From a virus: a DNA stretch of 64,000 nt. Under the pieces are notes generated by a model. That model saw only the letters and a list, made by a program, of their open reading frames with translations. It had not been told where the DNA came from and ran no database searches. The DNA lies in the IMG/VR virus record IMGVR_UViG_3300008116_000022, positions 36,084 to 100,083 of that record. One strand, given 5' to 3'. A program made the translations under genes and the position numbers. Below, piece after piece: positions 1 through 7,292 of the stretch; position 1 is the stretch's first letter, and each line of letters starts with the position of its first letter.

Positions 1-677
1 CCAGCAAAATTTTCTTTATAATAAAATAAATATATAGCATAACGTCCCGTGTCTCTACTGCTTAACCAAGTAGAACAAACCTCACCTTCACTACCGCAGC
101 AAGAGTAGGAAATTTTATTATCAATCATAGGTTTAATGGCACTATCAAAAAAATGCCTAGAAATTGGCGGGCGACTAGCCATTGAGTGTTTGCCACTAGA
201 TGCTACTTCTAAAAATATAGAATGGTTGTCTAAATGGAATTTAAACAAAGATATTCTGACTGCTTTTAAGTCATACCTAATCCTTTCCATCATTGCATTG
301 ATTTCTGTAATTTCTGAAGAGGATATGTTGTTAAACATCTGTTGATTACCAACAACTTCAATAACAATATTTTTGATTTGCTCAATAACTCGCTTAACCA
401 AAGCCTCACCCATCATAGATACAATGGTTGTAAAAATACACCCAGAAAGAATTATTAAGGCTTTGATGATATCAAGGGATCTTAGTGCATCACTAAGTTC
501 ATAGTAATCTTCTTTTTTCTGGACTTCTGTTTTTTGAGGAACAGGTGCTTGGGCTTTGATCAAAGATGACTCATTTCCTGCAATTGCCTTTTTAGTAATT
601 CCGGTTTCAGAATGTATTGCCGTTTGTAGCACCAACGACAGAACCATCAACTGTATTAATAAGTTATTTTTTTTCAT
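1..677 (-). CDS. Membrane-anchored hypothetical protein (truncated by window edge)
   Basis: An open frame runs leftward from ATG at 677 to the window edge without a stop, giving 225 visible codons. The first 17 or so residues (MKKNNLLIQLMVLSLVL) look like a signal peptide. A second hydrophobic stretch near residues 60-77 (IIKALIILSGCIFTTIVSMM) looks like a membrane segment, followed by a helical region and a C-terminal alpha/beta part. That part (RISLFKFHLDN and onward) faintly resembles a GAF-type fold, but I do not recognise the family. A GAGGTAATTT stretch just before the ATG is a plausible ribosome site. The gene lies beyond two leftward terminator hairpins, so it probably has its own promoter. 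Function unknown. Confidence 0.6.
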   Translation of the reverse strand, partial: MKKNNLLIQLMVLSLVLQTAIHSETGITKKAIAGNESSLIKAQAPVPQKTEVQKKEDYYELSDALRSLDIIKALIILSGCIFTTIVSMMGEALVKRVIEQIKNIVIEVVGNQQMFNNISSSEITEINAMMERIRYDLKAVRISLFKFHLDNHSIFLEVASSGKHSMASRPPISRHFFDSAIKPMIDNKISYSCCGSEGEVCSTWLSSRDTGRYAIYLFYYKENFA

Positions 678-712
678 AAATTACCTCTACCAGATGACTT
701 TAAAAATAAAAA

Positions 713-733
713 ACTCGCGGAGGAGGCGCGAGT
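713..733 (-). terminator. Leftward intrinsic terminator (distal)
   Basis: A perfect 7-bp stem (ACTCGCG/CGCGAGT) with a 7-nt loop is followed, reading leftward, by a T-rich run (TTTTTTATTTTTA). It lies between the HNH gene and the truncated membrane gene and backs up the hairpin at 810-831. Confidence 0.65.
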
Positions 734-809
734 GGTTATACAACAGGGTAACAGCCAAAAGACTTTTTTATTATACCATTTATTTTTATTAATGTGTGCA
801 ATAAAAAAA

Positions 810-831
810 GATGGGAGCGCAGTTTCCCATC
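810..831 (-). terminator. Leftward intrinsic terminator of the HNH gene
   Basis: Stem GATGGGA/TCCCATC with an 8-nt loop is followed leftward by TTTTTTTATT. It lies 25 bases beyond the HNH stop codon. Confidence 0.75.
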
Positions 832-855
832 CTGGGGTCTTATTACACATTGACA

Positions 856-1212
856 TTATATCAGGTTTATGCCTTCATATAATAGCCTGTAGCCTAATTT
901 TAGTCTTTCTAAAAACTTGGTGGTGTTTCTATTTTTCCACAATTGATTTTTGTGGTCTATAATCCAATTCTTGGGGTCATGACAGATAGTTTGATGACAA
1001 CGTAAGCAAACAGGAAATACCGATTCTCCTATGACATCCTTGCCGTAGTAGGCATGATGTAATTCATCTGATTTGCTAGTAATGCAATAACAGCATAGCC
1101 CATGGGTTGACTTGTGAGCGATCGCGCATTGTTGGCGATACTTTCTAGGATTTCCGTATCGCTTACTGTAGTCTATTTTGGATTGAGTATTTTTCATAGT
1201 TCCCAACTGCAT
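856..1212 (-). CDS. HNH-type zinc-binding endonuclease-like protein
   Basis: A 118-residue basic protein with the layout of small phage HNH proteins: a CxxC knuckle (CCYC) before an LHH core, then FPVC, CxxCH and an ICHDPKNW block. The cysteine pairs probably bind zinc and the histidines would be the nuclease centre. A clear paralogue lies at 21096-21437 (shared FPVC..CH..CHxPKNWI). Such proteins are homing nucleases or help packaging in some phages; which applies here cannot be read from sequence. Start is uncertain between 1212 and an internal ATG at 1197; neither has a strong ribosome site. A HIP1 octamer lies inside the gene. Confidence 0.7.
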   Translation of the reverse strand: MQLGTMKNTQSKIDYSKRYGNPRKYRQQCAIAHKSTHGLCCYCITSKSDELHHAYYGKDVIGESVFPVCLRCHQTICHDPKNWIIDHKNQLWKNRNTTKFLERLKLGYRLLYEGINLI

Positions 1213-1289
1213 AATTGATCTTTTTGGTGGGAACTTGAGTGTTGATTTGACATGGGAGTAGTAGGTTCAAAAACTATTTTGATCTTAAC

Positions 1290-2108
1290 TTAATTCAGGG
1301 GAGAAAACTTTGTTTTTTTTAATTTTTGCAGACTTGCTATTGCTTTTGTGTTGTCTCTACAAGCATAGTAAAATTCTTTGTTACTAGGAACAACATTGCT
1401 TTGAGCAATGCCGTCCTGAATAAGTATTGACAATATTCTTCTGACTGTATATGCGGACAATTTAAAGAACAACAATGCAACAACATCTTTTACAGACAAC
1501 GCTTTATCTGCGGTTTTTAAAACTTCTAAAACAAGGGCTTTGTTTCTGTCTCTTGGTACATACATTGCGGGAGCTTTGTTCAATAAGTCTTTTTTCTCTA
1601 TACTTACCCAAAAGATAATATGCCAATCAAATGAGGTGATTAAATTTTGTTTTTCAAGACTTTTTAAATGGTAGTAAACCTTTTTTGCACTCATATTTAA
1701 AGTTAGTGCCGTTCTTATGTCCTCTGTGGACATGGGTTTATTGGACTTTTTGATTTCATTAAGTATTGATTCTCTTAACAATTTACACTTAGTTTTTATC
1801 CCTGGGGCTTTTTCTTTTTTGGGTTTAAGTCGCCTATATGGTGTTTTAGGCTTTTTTAATTTTGCCTTCTCAGGGTGTTTTGTGGGTTGAACAATGGTTT
1901 CAGTGGGTTCAATATTTTTCTGTTGCTTGCTGTCAAAATTACTGCAAATTAGAGATACTTTAAGTTCCCCTACCCTACCAGTTATCTCAATACATCTTGC
2001 TGCTTCTAATCTTTTGATTAAACTATTGCCAAAGTGGTTTAAATCCCTTAGTTCAACATCGCCACCCCGCGTTTTTATGTAGTCTAATACTTGCTGTGGG
2101 CTAAACAT
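1290..2108 (-). CDS. Putative winged-helix DNA-binding protein
   Basis: 272 residues. The middle (about 110-165: ILNEIKKSNKPMSTEDI then KVYYHLKSLEKQNLI) and the end (about 195-240: LVLEVLKTADKALSVKDV then YTVRRILSILIQDGI) each look like a winged helix-turn-helix repeat. An N-terminal segment (MFSPQQVLDYIKTRGG, VELRDL, LIKRLEAARCIEI) may be a third. A lysine/proline-rich linker at about 75-105 separates the N-terminal unit from the rest. Tandem winged helices suggest a DNA-binding regulator or replication accessory protein; no named family is recognised. A TATAAT box at 2159-2164 (leftward) could be its promoter. Confidence 0.6.
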   Translation of the reverse strand: MFSPQQVLDYIKTRGGDVELRDLNHFGNSLIKRLEAARCIEITGRVGELKVSLICSNFDSKQQKNIEPTETIVQPTKHPEKAKLKKPKTPYRRLKPKKEKAPGIKTKCKLLRESILNEIKKSNKPMSTEDIRTALTLNMSAKKVYYHLKSLEKQNLITSFDWHIIFWVSIEKKDLLNKAPAMYVPRDRNKALVLEVLKTADKALSVKDVVALLFFKLSAYTVRRILSILIQDGIAQSNVVPSNKEFYYACRDNTKAIASLQKLKKTKFSPLN

Positions 2109-2220
2109 AATCTTCGCTCTAAACCAAAATTAAAAAAATAAATTAGTGAACTTTTGTTATTATACAACAATATATTAGCATAGGTAATCAAACATAAATA
2201 ACGATAATTTTTAATGCTTA

Positions 2221-2252
2221 AAAAGAGTATACAATTACTCATATACTCTTTT
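2221..2252 (-). terminator. Terminator ending the membrane-ATPase operon
   Basis: An 11-bp inverted repeat (AAAAGAGTATA/TATACTCTTTT, 10-nt loop) lies 17 bases past the last operon stop codon and runs leftward into TTTTTAAGC. It is symmetrical enough to work in both directions. Confidence 0.6.
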
Positions 2253-2268
2253 GCCAGCAAAGTATTCA

Positions 2269-2472
2269 TTATGTTTGTTGACAGATTTGATAACAAGTTA
2301 GTGGCATCAAATCTAATCCTCTTAATGTTTTAAAAGTGTCAACTTCACGTCTTGAATTAAACAGTCTTGCTTCCCTTATTTTGGTGGTGAAAATAATGTC
2401 ATAAAGTCCAGTATTCTTATGAATTAATCCCTGTTCTGACCCTAAGATAAAGCCCTCTAACTTCTTACTCAT
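2269..2472 (-). CDS. Small hypothetical protein, last gene of the membrane-ATPase operon
   Basis: 67 residues starting MSKKLEGFIL. Its ATG overlaps the stop of the preceding ATPase gene by 8 bases, so translation is probably coupled. No transmembrane segment or recognisable motif; the mix of charged and hydrophobic residues suggests a small folded soluble protein. The terminator at 2221-2252 follows directly. Function unknown; the coupling points to a partner of the ATPase. Confidence 0.5.
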   Translation of the reverse strand: MSKKLEGFILGSEQGLIHKNTGLYDIIFTTKIREARLFNSRREVDTFKTLRGLDLMPLTCYQICQQT

Positions 2473-4015
2473 TTTCCCATTCCTCTTTTAATTTGGCTGC
2501 TAGTAACTCAACCCCGTTATCGTTTAATTCCTGTTCAGTCAAGTGTTTCCAGGCTGCTTTTAGTTCATCGTTGGTGGGGAATCTCTCTAATTCTTTAATC
2601 CATTCAATCAGTATTTCGTAATAGTTAACTGCGTCTTGCTTAGGAGCAGTTTCTTGGGGTTCGTTGACCTGTTCCATTGCATCAATATCAAATACCGGAA
2701 TTAAGGCTACAAATGGATTACCACGAGTAGGAATTACCAGGGCATATCTCACCTGTTCCCTGTCTAAGAGTTCACACACTTGACTAAACAAATCAGATAT
2801 TTCTGCTTTGACATTTAACAATTCTGGCATTTTAGTAAGTACATAATTAGACACTTTTCCCAATGCCAAAAAGCAAATATTTTTAAGTGCAGGACGGGGA
2901 AAACCTGTGTAGGTACTTAATGGGTTTTGTCCCATAAAGATACCGTGAATTTTCATGGCTGCGGTGAAATTAATAATATAATTCCACATGGCACAAAGGC
3001 TCGTTGCTGTGTCTTTTGGCACTTGTCCAAGTAGTCCTTTACCTTCGCCATAAACAACATTAACCTCGTCTTGAACTAAAAATATTTCACCCAGTCCTTC
3101 ACCCTTGCGGTTATTGTTAAACTCATTTTGCCTTGCATCTATGACGCTCGTGGCATACGTTACCCACTGATCTAAGTTGGTTTTGAAACCATCAAATTTA
3201 CGACTAAATTTGCATAGCCAAGCTGTTAAAAAGTTCTTAGGATCTGAACCAATGACTATGGCTGGTTTCCCTGATTCTGCAATGATTTTATTGATAAAAA
3301 CACCTGCTAAAGTTGATTTCCCTGATTGGGTTTCTCCCCAAAAACTAAAGTGATGATTTGCGCGATCGCTCATGTTTTGTCTAGCTGAACTTTCACACAA
3401 TTCATCAACCCAGAAATCATCTATCCGCACATATTCAGGATACTGAGATGCTAATTCTTGCAGTAGTTGTCTTACGCTAGGATTGATAATTGCTTGTACT
3501 GATTGTTCGTCAATGGTGGCAACCTCTGGGTTGGGGATATTGCGAGAACCGGGTAAATGCTTAGGCTGTTCAAGAACCGCTTGCTGTACTTGCGGTAACT
3601 CAACTAAACCATGTAGCCCAAATTCTTGTGTCCATCGGGGTCGTTCTATTTCTGGCAATAAGTTGACATAAGAAGCTAATTCCCGCTTAGAATCAATCTG
3701 AGTTCGACACTGTTCAAAGGCAAAAGACCCTTTAAGTTGATTGTTGACAATAGCTAGATTCGCCTGTTCTATGGAGTTGTAGAATTTTTCTTTTTGCTTC
3801 CTGCGATAAGATTCTCCAGTAAAACAAATACCTGAGAATAATCCAAATATTTGCTGAACCAACTTAACTGAGTTATTTTGATAGGAAAATAGCACAGGGG
3901 AAAAAGTACCTGCTATGGCTGTAATTGCCAGCGTTCCCATTAATAATCGTTCTGTCATCATTAATGGGAGAAAGTTGTCTCTATCCTTGGTAAAAGGGGT
4001 TTCACGAATCTGCAT
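2465..4015 (-). CDS. Membrane-anchored P-loop ATPase, HerA/FtsK/VirD4-like
   Basis: 516 residues. Two hydrophobic segments near the N terminus (about 22-44 and 50-66) form a membrane hairpin, followed by a long linker and a RecA-like core. Walker A is GETQSGKST (227-235), Walker B is FLVQDE (312-317), and a FMGQNP motif (360-365) sits where related motors carry a sensor glutamine. The order of N-terminal membrane hairpin then ATPase is that of conjugative coupling proteins and FtsK-type pumps, though no FtsK gamma domain is visible. It is the largest protein of a tightly overlapping operon rich in small membrane proteins. The start overlaps the upstream gene by 14 bases; internal methionines at 19-20 are alternatives. 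A role in moving DNA or protein at a membrane is inferred. Confidence 0.7.
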   Translation of the reverse strand: MQIRETPFTKDRDNFLPLMMTERLLMGTLAITAIAGTFSPVLFSYQNNSVKLVQQIFGLFSGICFTGESYRRKQKEKFYNSIEQANLAIVNNQLKGSFAFEQCRTQIDSKRELASYVNLLPEIERPRWTQEFGLHGLVELPQVQQAVLEQPKHLPGSRNIPNPEVATIDEQSVQAIINPSVRQLLQELASQYPEYVRIDDFWVDELCESSARQNMSDRANHHFSFWGETQSGKSTLAGVFINKIIAESGKPAIVIGSDPKNFLTAWLCKFSRKFDGFKTNLDQWVTYATSVIDARQNEFNNNRKGEGLGEIFLVQDEVNVVYGEGKGLLGQVPKDTATSLCAMWNYIINFTAAMKIHGIFMGQNPLSTYTGFPRPALKNICFLALGKVSNYVLTKMPELLNVKAEISDLFSQVCELLDREQVRYALVIPTRGNPFVALIPVFDIDAMEQVNEPQETAPKQDAVNYYEILIEWIKELERFPTNDELKAAWKHLTEQELNDNGVELLAAKLKEEWENE

Positions 4016-4532
4016 AAGGTTTTGGTAGGTTAGGTGCTAATGTTATGTAAGGGTCTTTATTCGTGGGAATTACCAATGCACAAGGAATGTATTCGTTGTC
4101 AAGTAAATCCCGTACTTCTTCAAAAAGCACACCTAATTCTGGATTAATATTCCAGTAATTAAGACTGCCTAGTAAGTACCCCATCACACGAGTTCCCATT
4201 GCAATAAAAGAGATGTTTTCTCGCTGTTTTTTGGTAAGTCCAACTTTTGCAATTAGTGGGCTTTGTCTTTCCAAGATGTCGTCTCTGCGGAAACCAGTTC
4301 TTTCCTGAATCATCTTAATCAAACTTGATTTACCAATGCCAAATTCCCCAGTTACTATTAGTTGAGGATACTGATTCTGACTTGAGTTTTGTTTTTGTGC
4401 TACCAAACTACTGCATAGATTATCTAACCAGGAATCATCAAGTATGATGTGTTCAGGGTTATCCAAAGCCAAAGTTTCTAATCGTTTTAAAATTCTCTCA
4501 AGATGCTGCATAAATCCCTGCCATGACTGCAA
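4002..4532 (-). CDS. Shortened paralogue of the adjacent P-loop ATPase
   Basis: 176 residues. It matches the neighbouring 516-residue ATPase on both sides of a large internal deletion. DDSWLDNLCSSL then the P-loop GEFGIGKSS (62-70) correspond to DDFWVDELCESS and GETQSGKST; the C-terminal YIPCALVIPTNKDPYITLAP corresponds to VRYALVIPTRGNPFVALIP. The membrane hairpin and the Walker B block are missing, so it probably binds but may not hydrolyse nucleotide by itself. It could be a regulatory subunit. The predicted start overlaps the upstream gene by 35 bases; a second methionine at 4511 is an alternative. Confidence 0.6.
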   Translation of the reverse strand: MQSWQGFMQHLERILKRLETLALDNPEHIILDDSWLDNLCSSLVAQKQNSSQNQYPQLIVTGEFGIGKSSLIKMIQERTGFRRDDILERQSPLIAKVGLTKKQRENISFIAMGTRVMGYLLGSLNYWNINPELGVLFEEVRDLLDNEYIPCALVIPTNKDPYITLAPNLPKPYADS

Positions 4533-4785
4533 ATAAAGCTAAACTTCCTAATATGTAAATAGGTGCAAAACCTACTATGTTTTGAGTTTTGTTGACAATT
4601 CCGTGATGTTTGTAGTACAAGCCCAACCAGTTATTAATCCCACTAATTACTATTAGCAATAATCCTAAAAATATTAGTGCGATTGCCCCTCCGGTGGTAA
4701 CAGGAATTGCTTTTAGTAAAAAGCCTAAAAGCTGAAAGGTTGCGTAACCACAAAACAGTAACCCCCCGTAAAATTCTTTATCCAT
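4498..4785 (-). CDS. Three-segment integral membrane protein
   Basis: 95 residues with three hydrophobic stretches (about 7-27, 31-51 and 70-92) joined by short polar loops. The start is well placed: AGGAGG lies just upstream and overlaps the stop codon of the 31-residue gene before it. No family recognised. It is part of the membrane-ATPase operon. Confidence 0.6.
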   Translation of the reverse strand: MDKEFYGGLLFCGYATFQLLGFLLKAIPVTTGGAIALIFLGLLLIVISGINNWLGLYYKHHGIVNKTQNIVGFAPIYILGSLALFAVMAGIYAAS

Positions 4786-4788
4786 TAC

Positions 4789-4884
4789 TTACCTCCTCAT
4801 GTCATATTGCAAATACAAAATCATGCCTAAGAACAATGCGATTAATAGTATTGTAACCACGCCTGTAATGTCTGGAATTAACAT
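4789..4884 (-). CDS. Micro membrane protein, 31 residues
   Basis: A tiny gene: MLIPDITGVV, then one hydrophobic helix (TILLIALFLGMILYL) and a short tail QYDMRR. The upstream gene's stop lies 1 base away, and its own last codons (ATGAGGAGGTAA) carry the ribosome site of the next gene, whose ATG follows 3 bases after its stop. This exact fit between two membrane-protein genes supports a real gene of the single-helix type that often stabilises membrane complexes. Function unknown. Confidence 0.6.
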   Translation of the reverse strand: MLIPDITGVVTILLIALFLGMILYLQYDMRR

Positions 4885-4885
4885 C

Positions 4886-5368
4886 TTAGCCTTCCTCTTT
4901 GCTTGCTAAATAAAAGACATTTGCACAGCCAAAAGCTAATTCACTACCAACAACAAATACCCCGCACAAGACCTTTAAAAACATCAAGGAAGGATTGCCT
5001 AACTGTTTTAAATTGATTTGATAATCAGTCCAAAAAGTGTAGGCTGCTATTAGCAAAAAAGCTGTTATACCGATAAAAAACACTGCATCAAATATTTGCT
5101 TCACCTCTTTATCTGCTCTAGGTTTTTCTAAAATCTTAACTAATATTTTGGGGTCAAATAAAACCGTGGTTACAGATAATTCAATCCCCAAAATCAAAGC
5201 AACTGTTACTGCACTTGCAAAGATTCTTTGCCAATATTCCGCACTCTTTAATAAGTTATAAAAGTGTGGGTACAGGGTGTAAGCATTGTACAAAAGCACA
5301 CCCCAGCCAACTTTATTAAAGAATCGGAATAGAGTAGCGTCGGCTTCACTATTCCTCTTGAATATCAT
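4886..5368 (-). CDS. Four-segment integral membrane protein
   Basis: 160 residues with hydrophobic stretches at about 18-33, 49-70, 92-112 and 128-152 separated by short charged loops (EKPRADKEVKQ). The start overlaps the stop of the upstream gene by 4 bases (ATGA), indicating coupling. No catalytic motif or recognised family. It probably forms the membrane base of the complex encoded by this operon. Confidence 0.6.
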   Translation of the reverse strand: MIFKRNSEADATLFRFFNKVGWGVLLYNAYTLYPHFYNLLKSAEYWQRIFASAVTVALILGIELSVTTVLFDPKILVKILEKPRADKEVKQIFDAVFFIGITAFLLIAAYTFWTDYQINLKQLGNPSLMFLKVLCGVFVVGSELAFGCANVFYLASKEEG

Positions 5369-5805
5369 GAAAATATCTCCGTAGCTTGAACTGTATAGAC
5401 TGTTTCGTAGGCGTTTAAGTTAACTTGAGTTTCTGCTGCGCCTAGTTGATACCTAGATACAACTTTACCGTGACTAGCTTCAATCCCTCTTAAACGTTCA
5501 TCAACTTGCATCACTTTTTGAGTGTGCTGAACATTTAATTCATGAAGCCTTAATAGCTGATCCATTTGCTGACTTCTACTGGTAACTATGTCTCTTGCTA
5601 ATTCTAGTTGGGCTTCTATTTCCCCAGTGTGTTTAGCTTCGTTTAAAACCTGTTCGGCGGAAACTGATTCTGGAAGGATCATTCTCTCTTTAATTCTTGC
5701 TAAAGAACTACCCATGTCCCCAATTTTTGTGACATTAGTTCCAATTCCTTTTAGATCAGTTTTATTATTGCTGGACGCAAGTCCCCCGAATATGTTGTCT
5801 AACAT
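5365..5805 (-). CDS. Helical hypothetical protein of the membrane-ATPase operon
   Basis: 146 residues, no membrane segment. Residues about 35-115 (RIKERMILPESVSAEQVLNE and onward) are charged and strongly helical, consistent with a coiled coil. The gene starts inside the end of the preceding membrane-protein gene (41-base overlap) and ends with a 4-base overlap into the next. A structural or adaptor role is inferred from context only. Confidence 0.5.
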   Translation of the reverse strand: MLDNIFGGLASSNNKTDLKGIGTNVTKIGDMGSSLARIKERMILPESVSAEQVLNEAKHTGEIEAQLELARDIVTSRSQQMDQLLRLHELNVQHTQKVMQVDERLRGIEASHGKVVSRYQLGAAETQVNLNAYETVYTVQATEIFS

Positions 5806-6166
5806 TTTGATGTTCCTGGTTGGTTGATTTGTTGATACTTAAATATGCACAGAGAATTAATACAAGAAAGGTCAACCCCAAAAAACTAATAGTGAAAATA
5901 TTAGTTATGGTTGCGTCGCGCTGAATCTGTTGTTCAATGCGATACTGCTGATCTTTGTGGTACTTTGCGTCGCGCCGACTTTGCTCTTCAGCGCGATACT
6001 GTTTATCTTTGTAATAGTCAGATGACGTGATGATCCTGTCAAGGATATCTTCAGGAATAGAACCTTTGACTGCAAACTCACCACCGGGCTTCACGGTAAG
6101 TTCTAGTGGGTTCTTCTGGGTTTGTTGGATATCCTCCTGTGTCTCTAGATGGCTGGGAAACTGCAT
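5765..6166 (-). CDS. Single-pass membrane protein with coiled-coil repeat
   Basis: 133 residues. The middle holds a near-duplicated segment: YYKDKQYRAEEQSRRDAKY then YHKDQQYRIEQQIQRDATI, a charged helical repeat of about 19 residues. A membrane helix follows (IFTISFLGLTFLVLILCAYL) with a short tail. The start is weakly supported because the gene overlaps the upstream one by 89 bases and no ribosome site is visible, but no later good start exists. The helical repeat next to a membrane anchor suggests an oligomeric stalk. Confidence 0.5.
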   Translation of the reverse strand: MQFPSHLETQEDIQQTQKNPLELTVKPGGEFAVKGSIPEDILDRIITSSDYYKDKQYRAEEQSRRDAKYHKDQQYRIEQQIQRDATITNIFTISFLGLTFLVLILCAYLSINKSTNQEHQNVRQHIRGTCVQQ

Positions 6167-6278
6167 AAATTACTATTCCTGATGCTATGAACAATTGAGC
6201 AAATATGGCCGCTACCAGCCAATAGGAAGGGCTAATAATGCCACTAATTACCCCATGCCTCGTCAAAAGCTGACTCAA
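6078..6278 (-). CDS. Small single-pass membrane protein
   Basis: 66 residues with one hydrophobic helix (YWLVAAIFAQLFIASGIVIYAV) followed by a proline-rich polar tail. It overlaps the gene before it by 35 bases and the one after by 89 bases. No family recognised. Confidence 0.45.
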   Translation of the reverse strand: MSQLLTRHGVISGIISPSYWLVAAIFAQLFIASGIVIYAVSQPSRDTGGYPTNPEEPTRTYREARW

Positions 6279-6789
6279 ATTCTTCGAGAAAGTTTTTGTT
6301 TTCTTCCGACCTCTTCTTGAGTTCTGCCGTAAACTTTCCTACAATATTTGATTCCATGCCGTCAGTTATCCCAACCAATTCAGCTACAATCAAATCCTCT
6401 TTTTCTCCAACTTTTTTAGCAACAATATTTTTCATAGTTGTTGCCTGTGAAGATATTGTTTGATTTAGTTGTCTAATAACTGGCTTTAATTCCTCAACAG
6501 GATTATGCCCGGTGCTTTTATTCTTGGTATTTCGGGTTTTCTTTCCTGGTTTTTCAGTCACTAAATCAATTGAGTTGCTGTTAGGAATTAATGCTATTGA
6601 CCCGGATTGTTTATCAATTTCCTCAGCAATAAATTTGACGTTTGGCTCATTAAAGGTTTCAGATTCAGGGTCGTAAATACTGCTTAAATCTAACTCGACT
6701 TCGTGGGCGATCGCTATGGCTCTTGCTTCTAATTGTTCATCAGAAATATCTTGAGTTAAGTAAGTTCTGATAATATCAAATACGCTCAT
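6244..6789 (-). CDS. Hypothetical helical protein
   Basis: 181 residues, acidic. An N-terminal helical unit (MSVFDIIRTYLTQDISDEQL) is followed by a basic linker (GKKTRNTKNKSTGHN, about 82-96) and a C-terminal coiled-coil-like half. No membrane segment or catalytic motif. The start overlaps the preceding 49-residue gene by 14 bases. Could be a cytoplasmic adaptor of the membrane complex; this rests on position alone. Confidence 0.5.
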   Translation of the reverse strand: MSVFDIIRTYLTQDISDEQLEARAIAIAHEVELDLSSIYDPESETFNEPNVKFIAEEIDKQSGSIALIPNSNSIDLVTEKPGKKTRNTKNKSTGHNPVEELKPVIRQLNQTISSQATTMKNIVAKKVGEKEDLIVAELVGITDGMESNIVGKFTAELKKRSEENKNFLEEFESAFDEAWGN

Positions 6790-6925
6790 TGGTGACTCCT
6801 AGTTTTTGTTTGATTTCTTTTTTAGCTTTGGCTGTAAAGATGCTTAACGGTGCATCTGTTCTCCACTCTATATAGCCGTCTCCTTCTGGTTTACGGATTA
6901 AAATTATCACTTGTGCATTGCTCAC
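6776..6925 (-). CDS. Small hypothetical protein with GTG start
   Basis: 49 residues, starting with GTG at 6925. The start is set by AAGGAG seven bases upstream, inside the end of the previous gene. The reading (GTG, then SNAQVIILIRKPEGDGYIEW) looks like a small beta-rich protein. It overlaps its neighbours by 35 and 14 bases, as do most genes here. Function unknown. Confidence 0.5.
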   Translation of the reverse strand: MSNAQVIILIRKPEGDGYIEWRTDAPLSIFTAKAKKEIKQKLGVTNERI

Positions 6926-7181
6926 TATCAAACTCCTTTTTGATTTGTTGATGACTGTTTCTTACGTTTTTGTACTTACGTATTAACTGCTGTATCTTAG
7001 TTAGTTCGGCAAGTTCTTTTTCTGTTAGAGGAAAGCCATTTAGTTCCTCTGATTGGGCGTTAAAAAAGTTTTCAAACACCCCTAAAACTTCAAATCCAAA
7101 CCGGATATATCGCTGTATTTGTCTTTGGCTTACGCTTAAAGTTACTCCCGCCTCTTTTCGGCTGATCTTTGGTAGATTCAT
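6891..7181 (-). CDS. Putative helix-turn-helix protein, first gene of the membrane-ATPase operon
   Basis: 96 residues. The N-terminal ISRKEAGVTLSVSQRQIQRY has the spacing of a helix-turn-helix with a recognition helix SQRQIQRYIRFG; a helical C-terminal part follows. As the promoter-proximal gene behind a promoter with direct repeats in its leader, it may autoregulate the operon. The start at 7181 lies directly below the paired repeat at 7185-7205. Confidence 0.5.
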   Translation of the reverse strand: MNLPKISRKEAGVTLSVSQRQIQRYIRFGFEVLGVFENFFNAQSEELNGFPLTEKELAELTKIQQLIRKYKNVRNSHQQIKKEFDSEQCTSDNFNP

Positions 7182-7184
7182 CTC

Positions 7185-7205
7185 TCATGTCCGGGTCATG
7201 TCCGG
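7185..7205. promoter_or_regulatory. Tandem operator-like direct repeat in operon leader
   Basis: TCATGTCCGG occurs twice, at 7185-7194 and 7196-7205, with an 11-bp period (one helical turn). It lies between the -10 box and the start codon of the 7181 gene, a usual place for a repressor site. Confidence 0.5.
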
Positions 7206-7214
7206 TATGTATTC

Positions 7215-7243
7215 ACTATAAAACCCCTCTAATAGAGCGTCAA
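7215..7243 (-). promoter_or_regulatory. Sigma70-type promoter of the membrane-ATPase operon
   Basis: Leftward -35 TTGACG (7243-7238) and -10 TATAGT (7220-7215) are separated by exactly 17 bases. The spacer holds the near-palindrome CTCTAATAGAG (7227-7237). The first gene starts 34 bases downstream. Confidence 0.7.
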
Positions 7244-7248
7244 TAGAT

Positions 7249-7266
7249 ATGTGGGATTTCCCACAT
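7249..7266. promoter_or_regulatory. 18-bp perfect palindrome upstream of the promoter
   Basis: ATGTGGGA, two T residues, then TCCCACAT: a perfect inverted repeat just upstream of the -35 box. Its size and place suit a dimeric regulator; it also lies just beyond the 3' end of the gene at 7293-7538. Confidence 0.5.
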
Positions 7267-7292
7267 TTGCTGACAATTAAAGGGGTTTTGGA

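Noticed and set aside
674-856. Open frame of 60 residues on the leftward strand
   Set aside because: It spans two terminator hairpins and has no protein-like composition.
2084-2296. 70-residue leftward open frame starting before the winged-helix gene
   Set aside because: It covers a promoter-like region and a terminator and overlaps both neighbours out of frame; composition is AT-driven.
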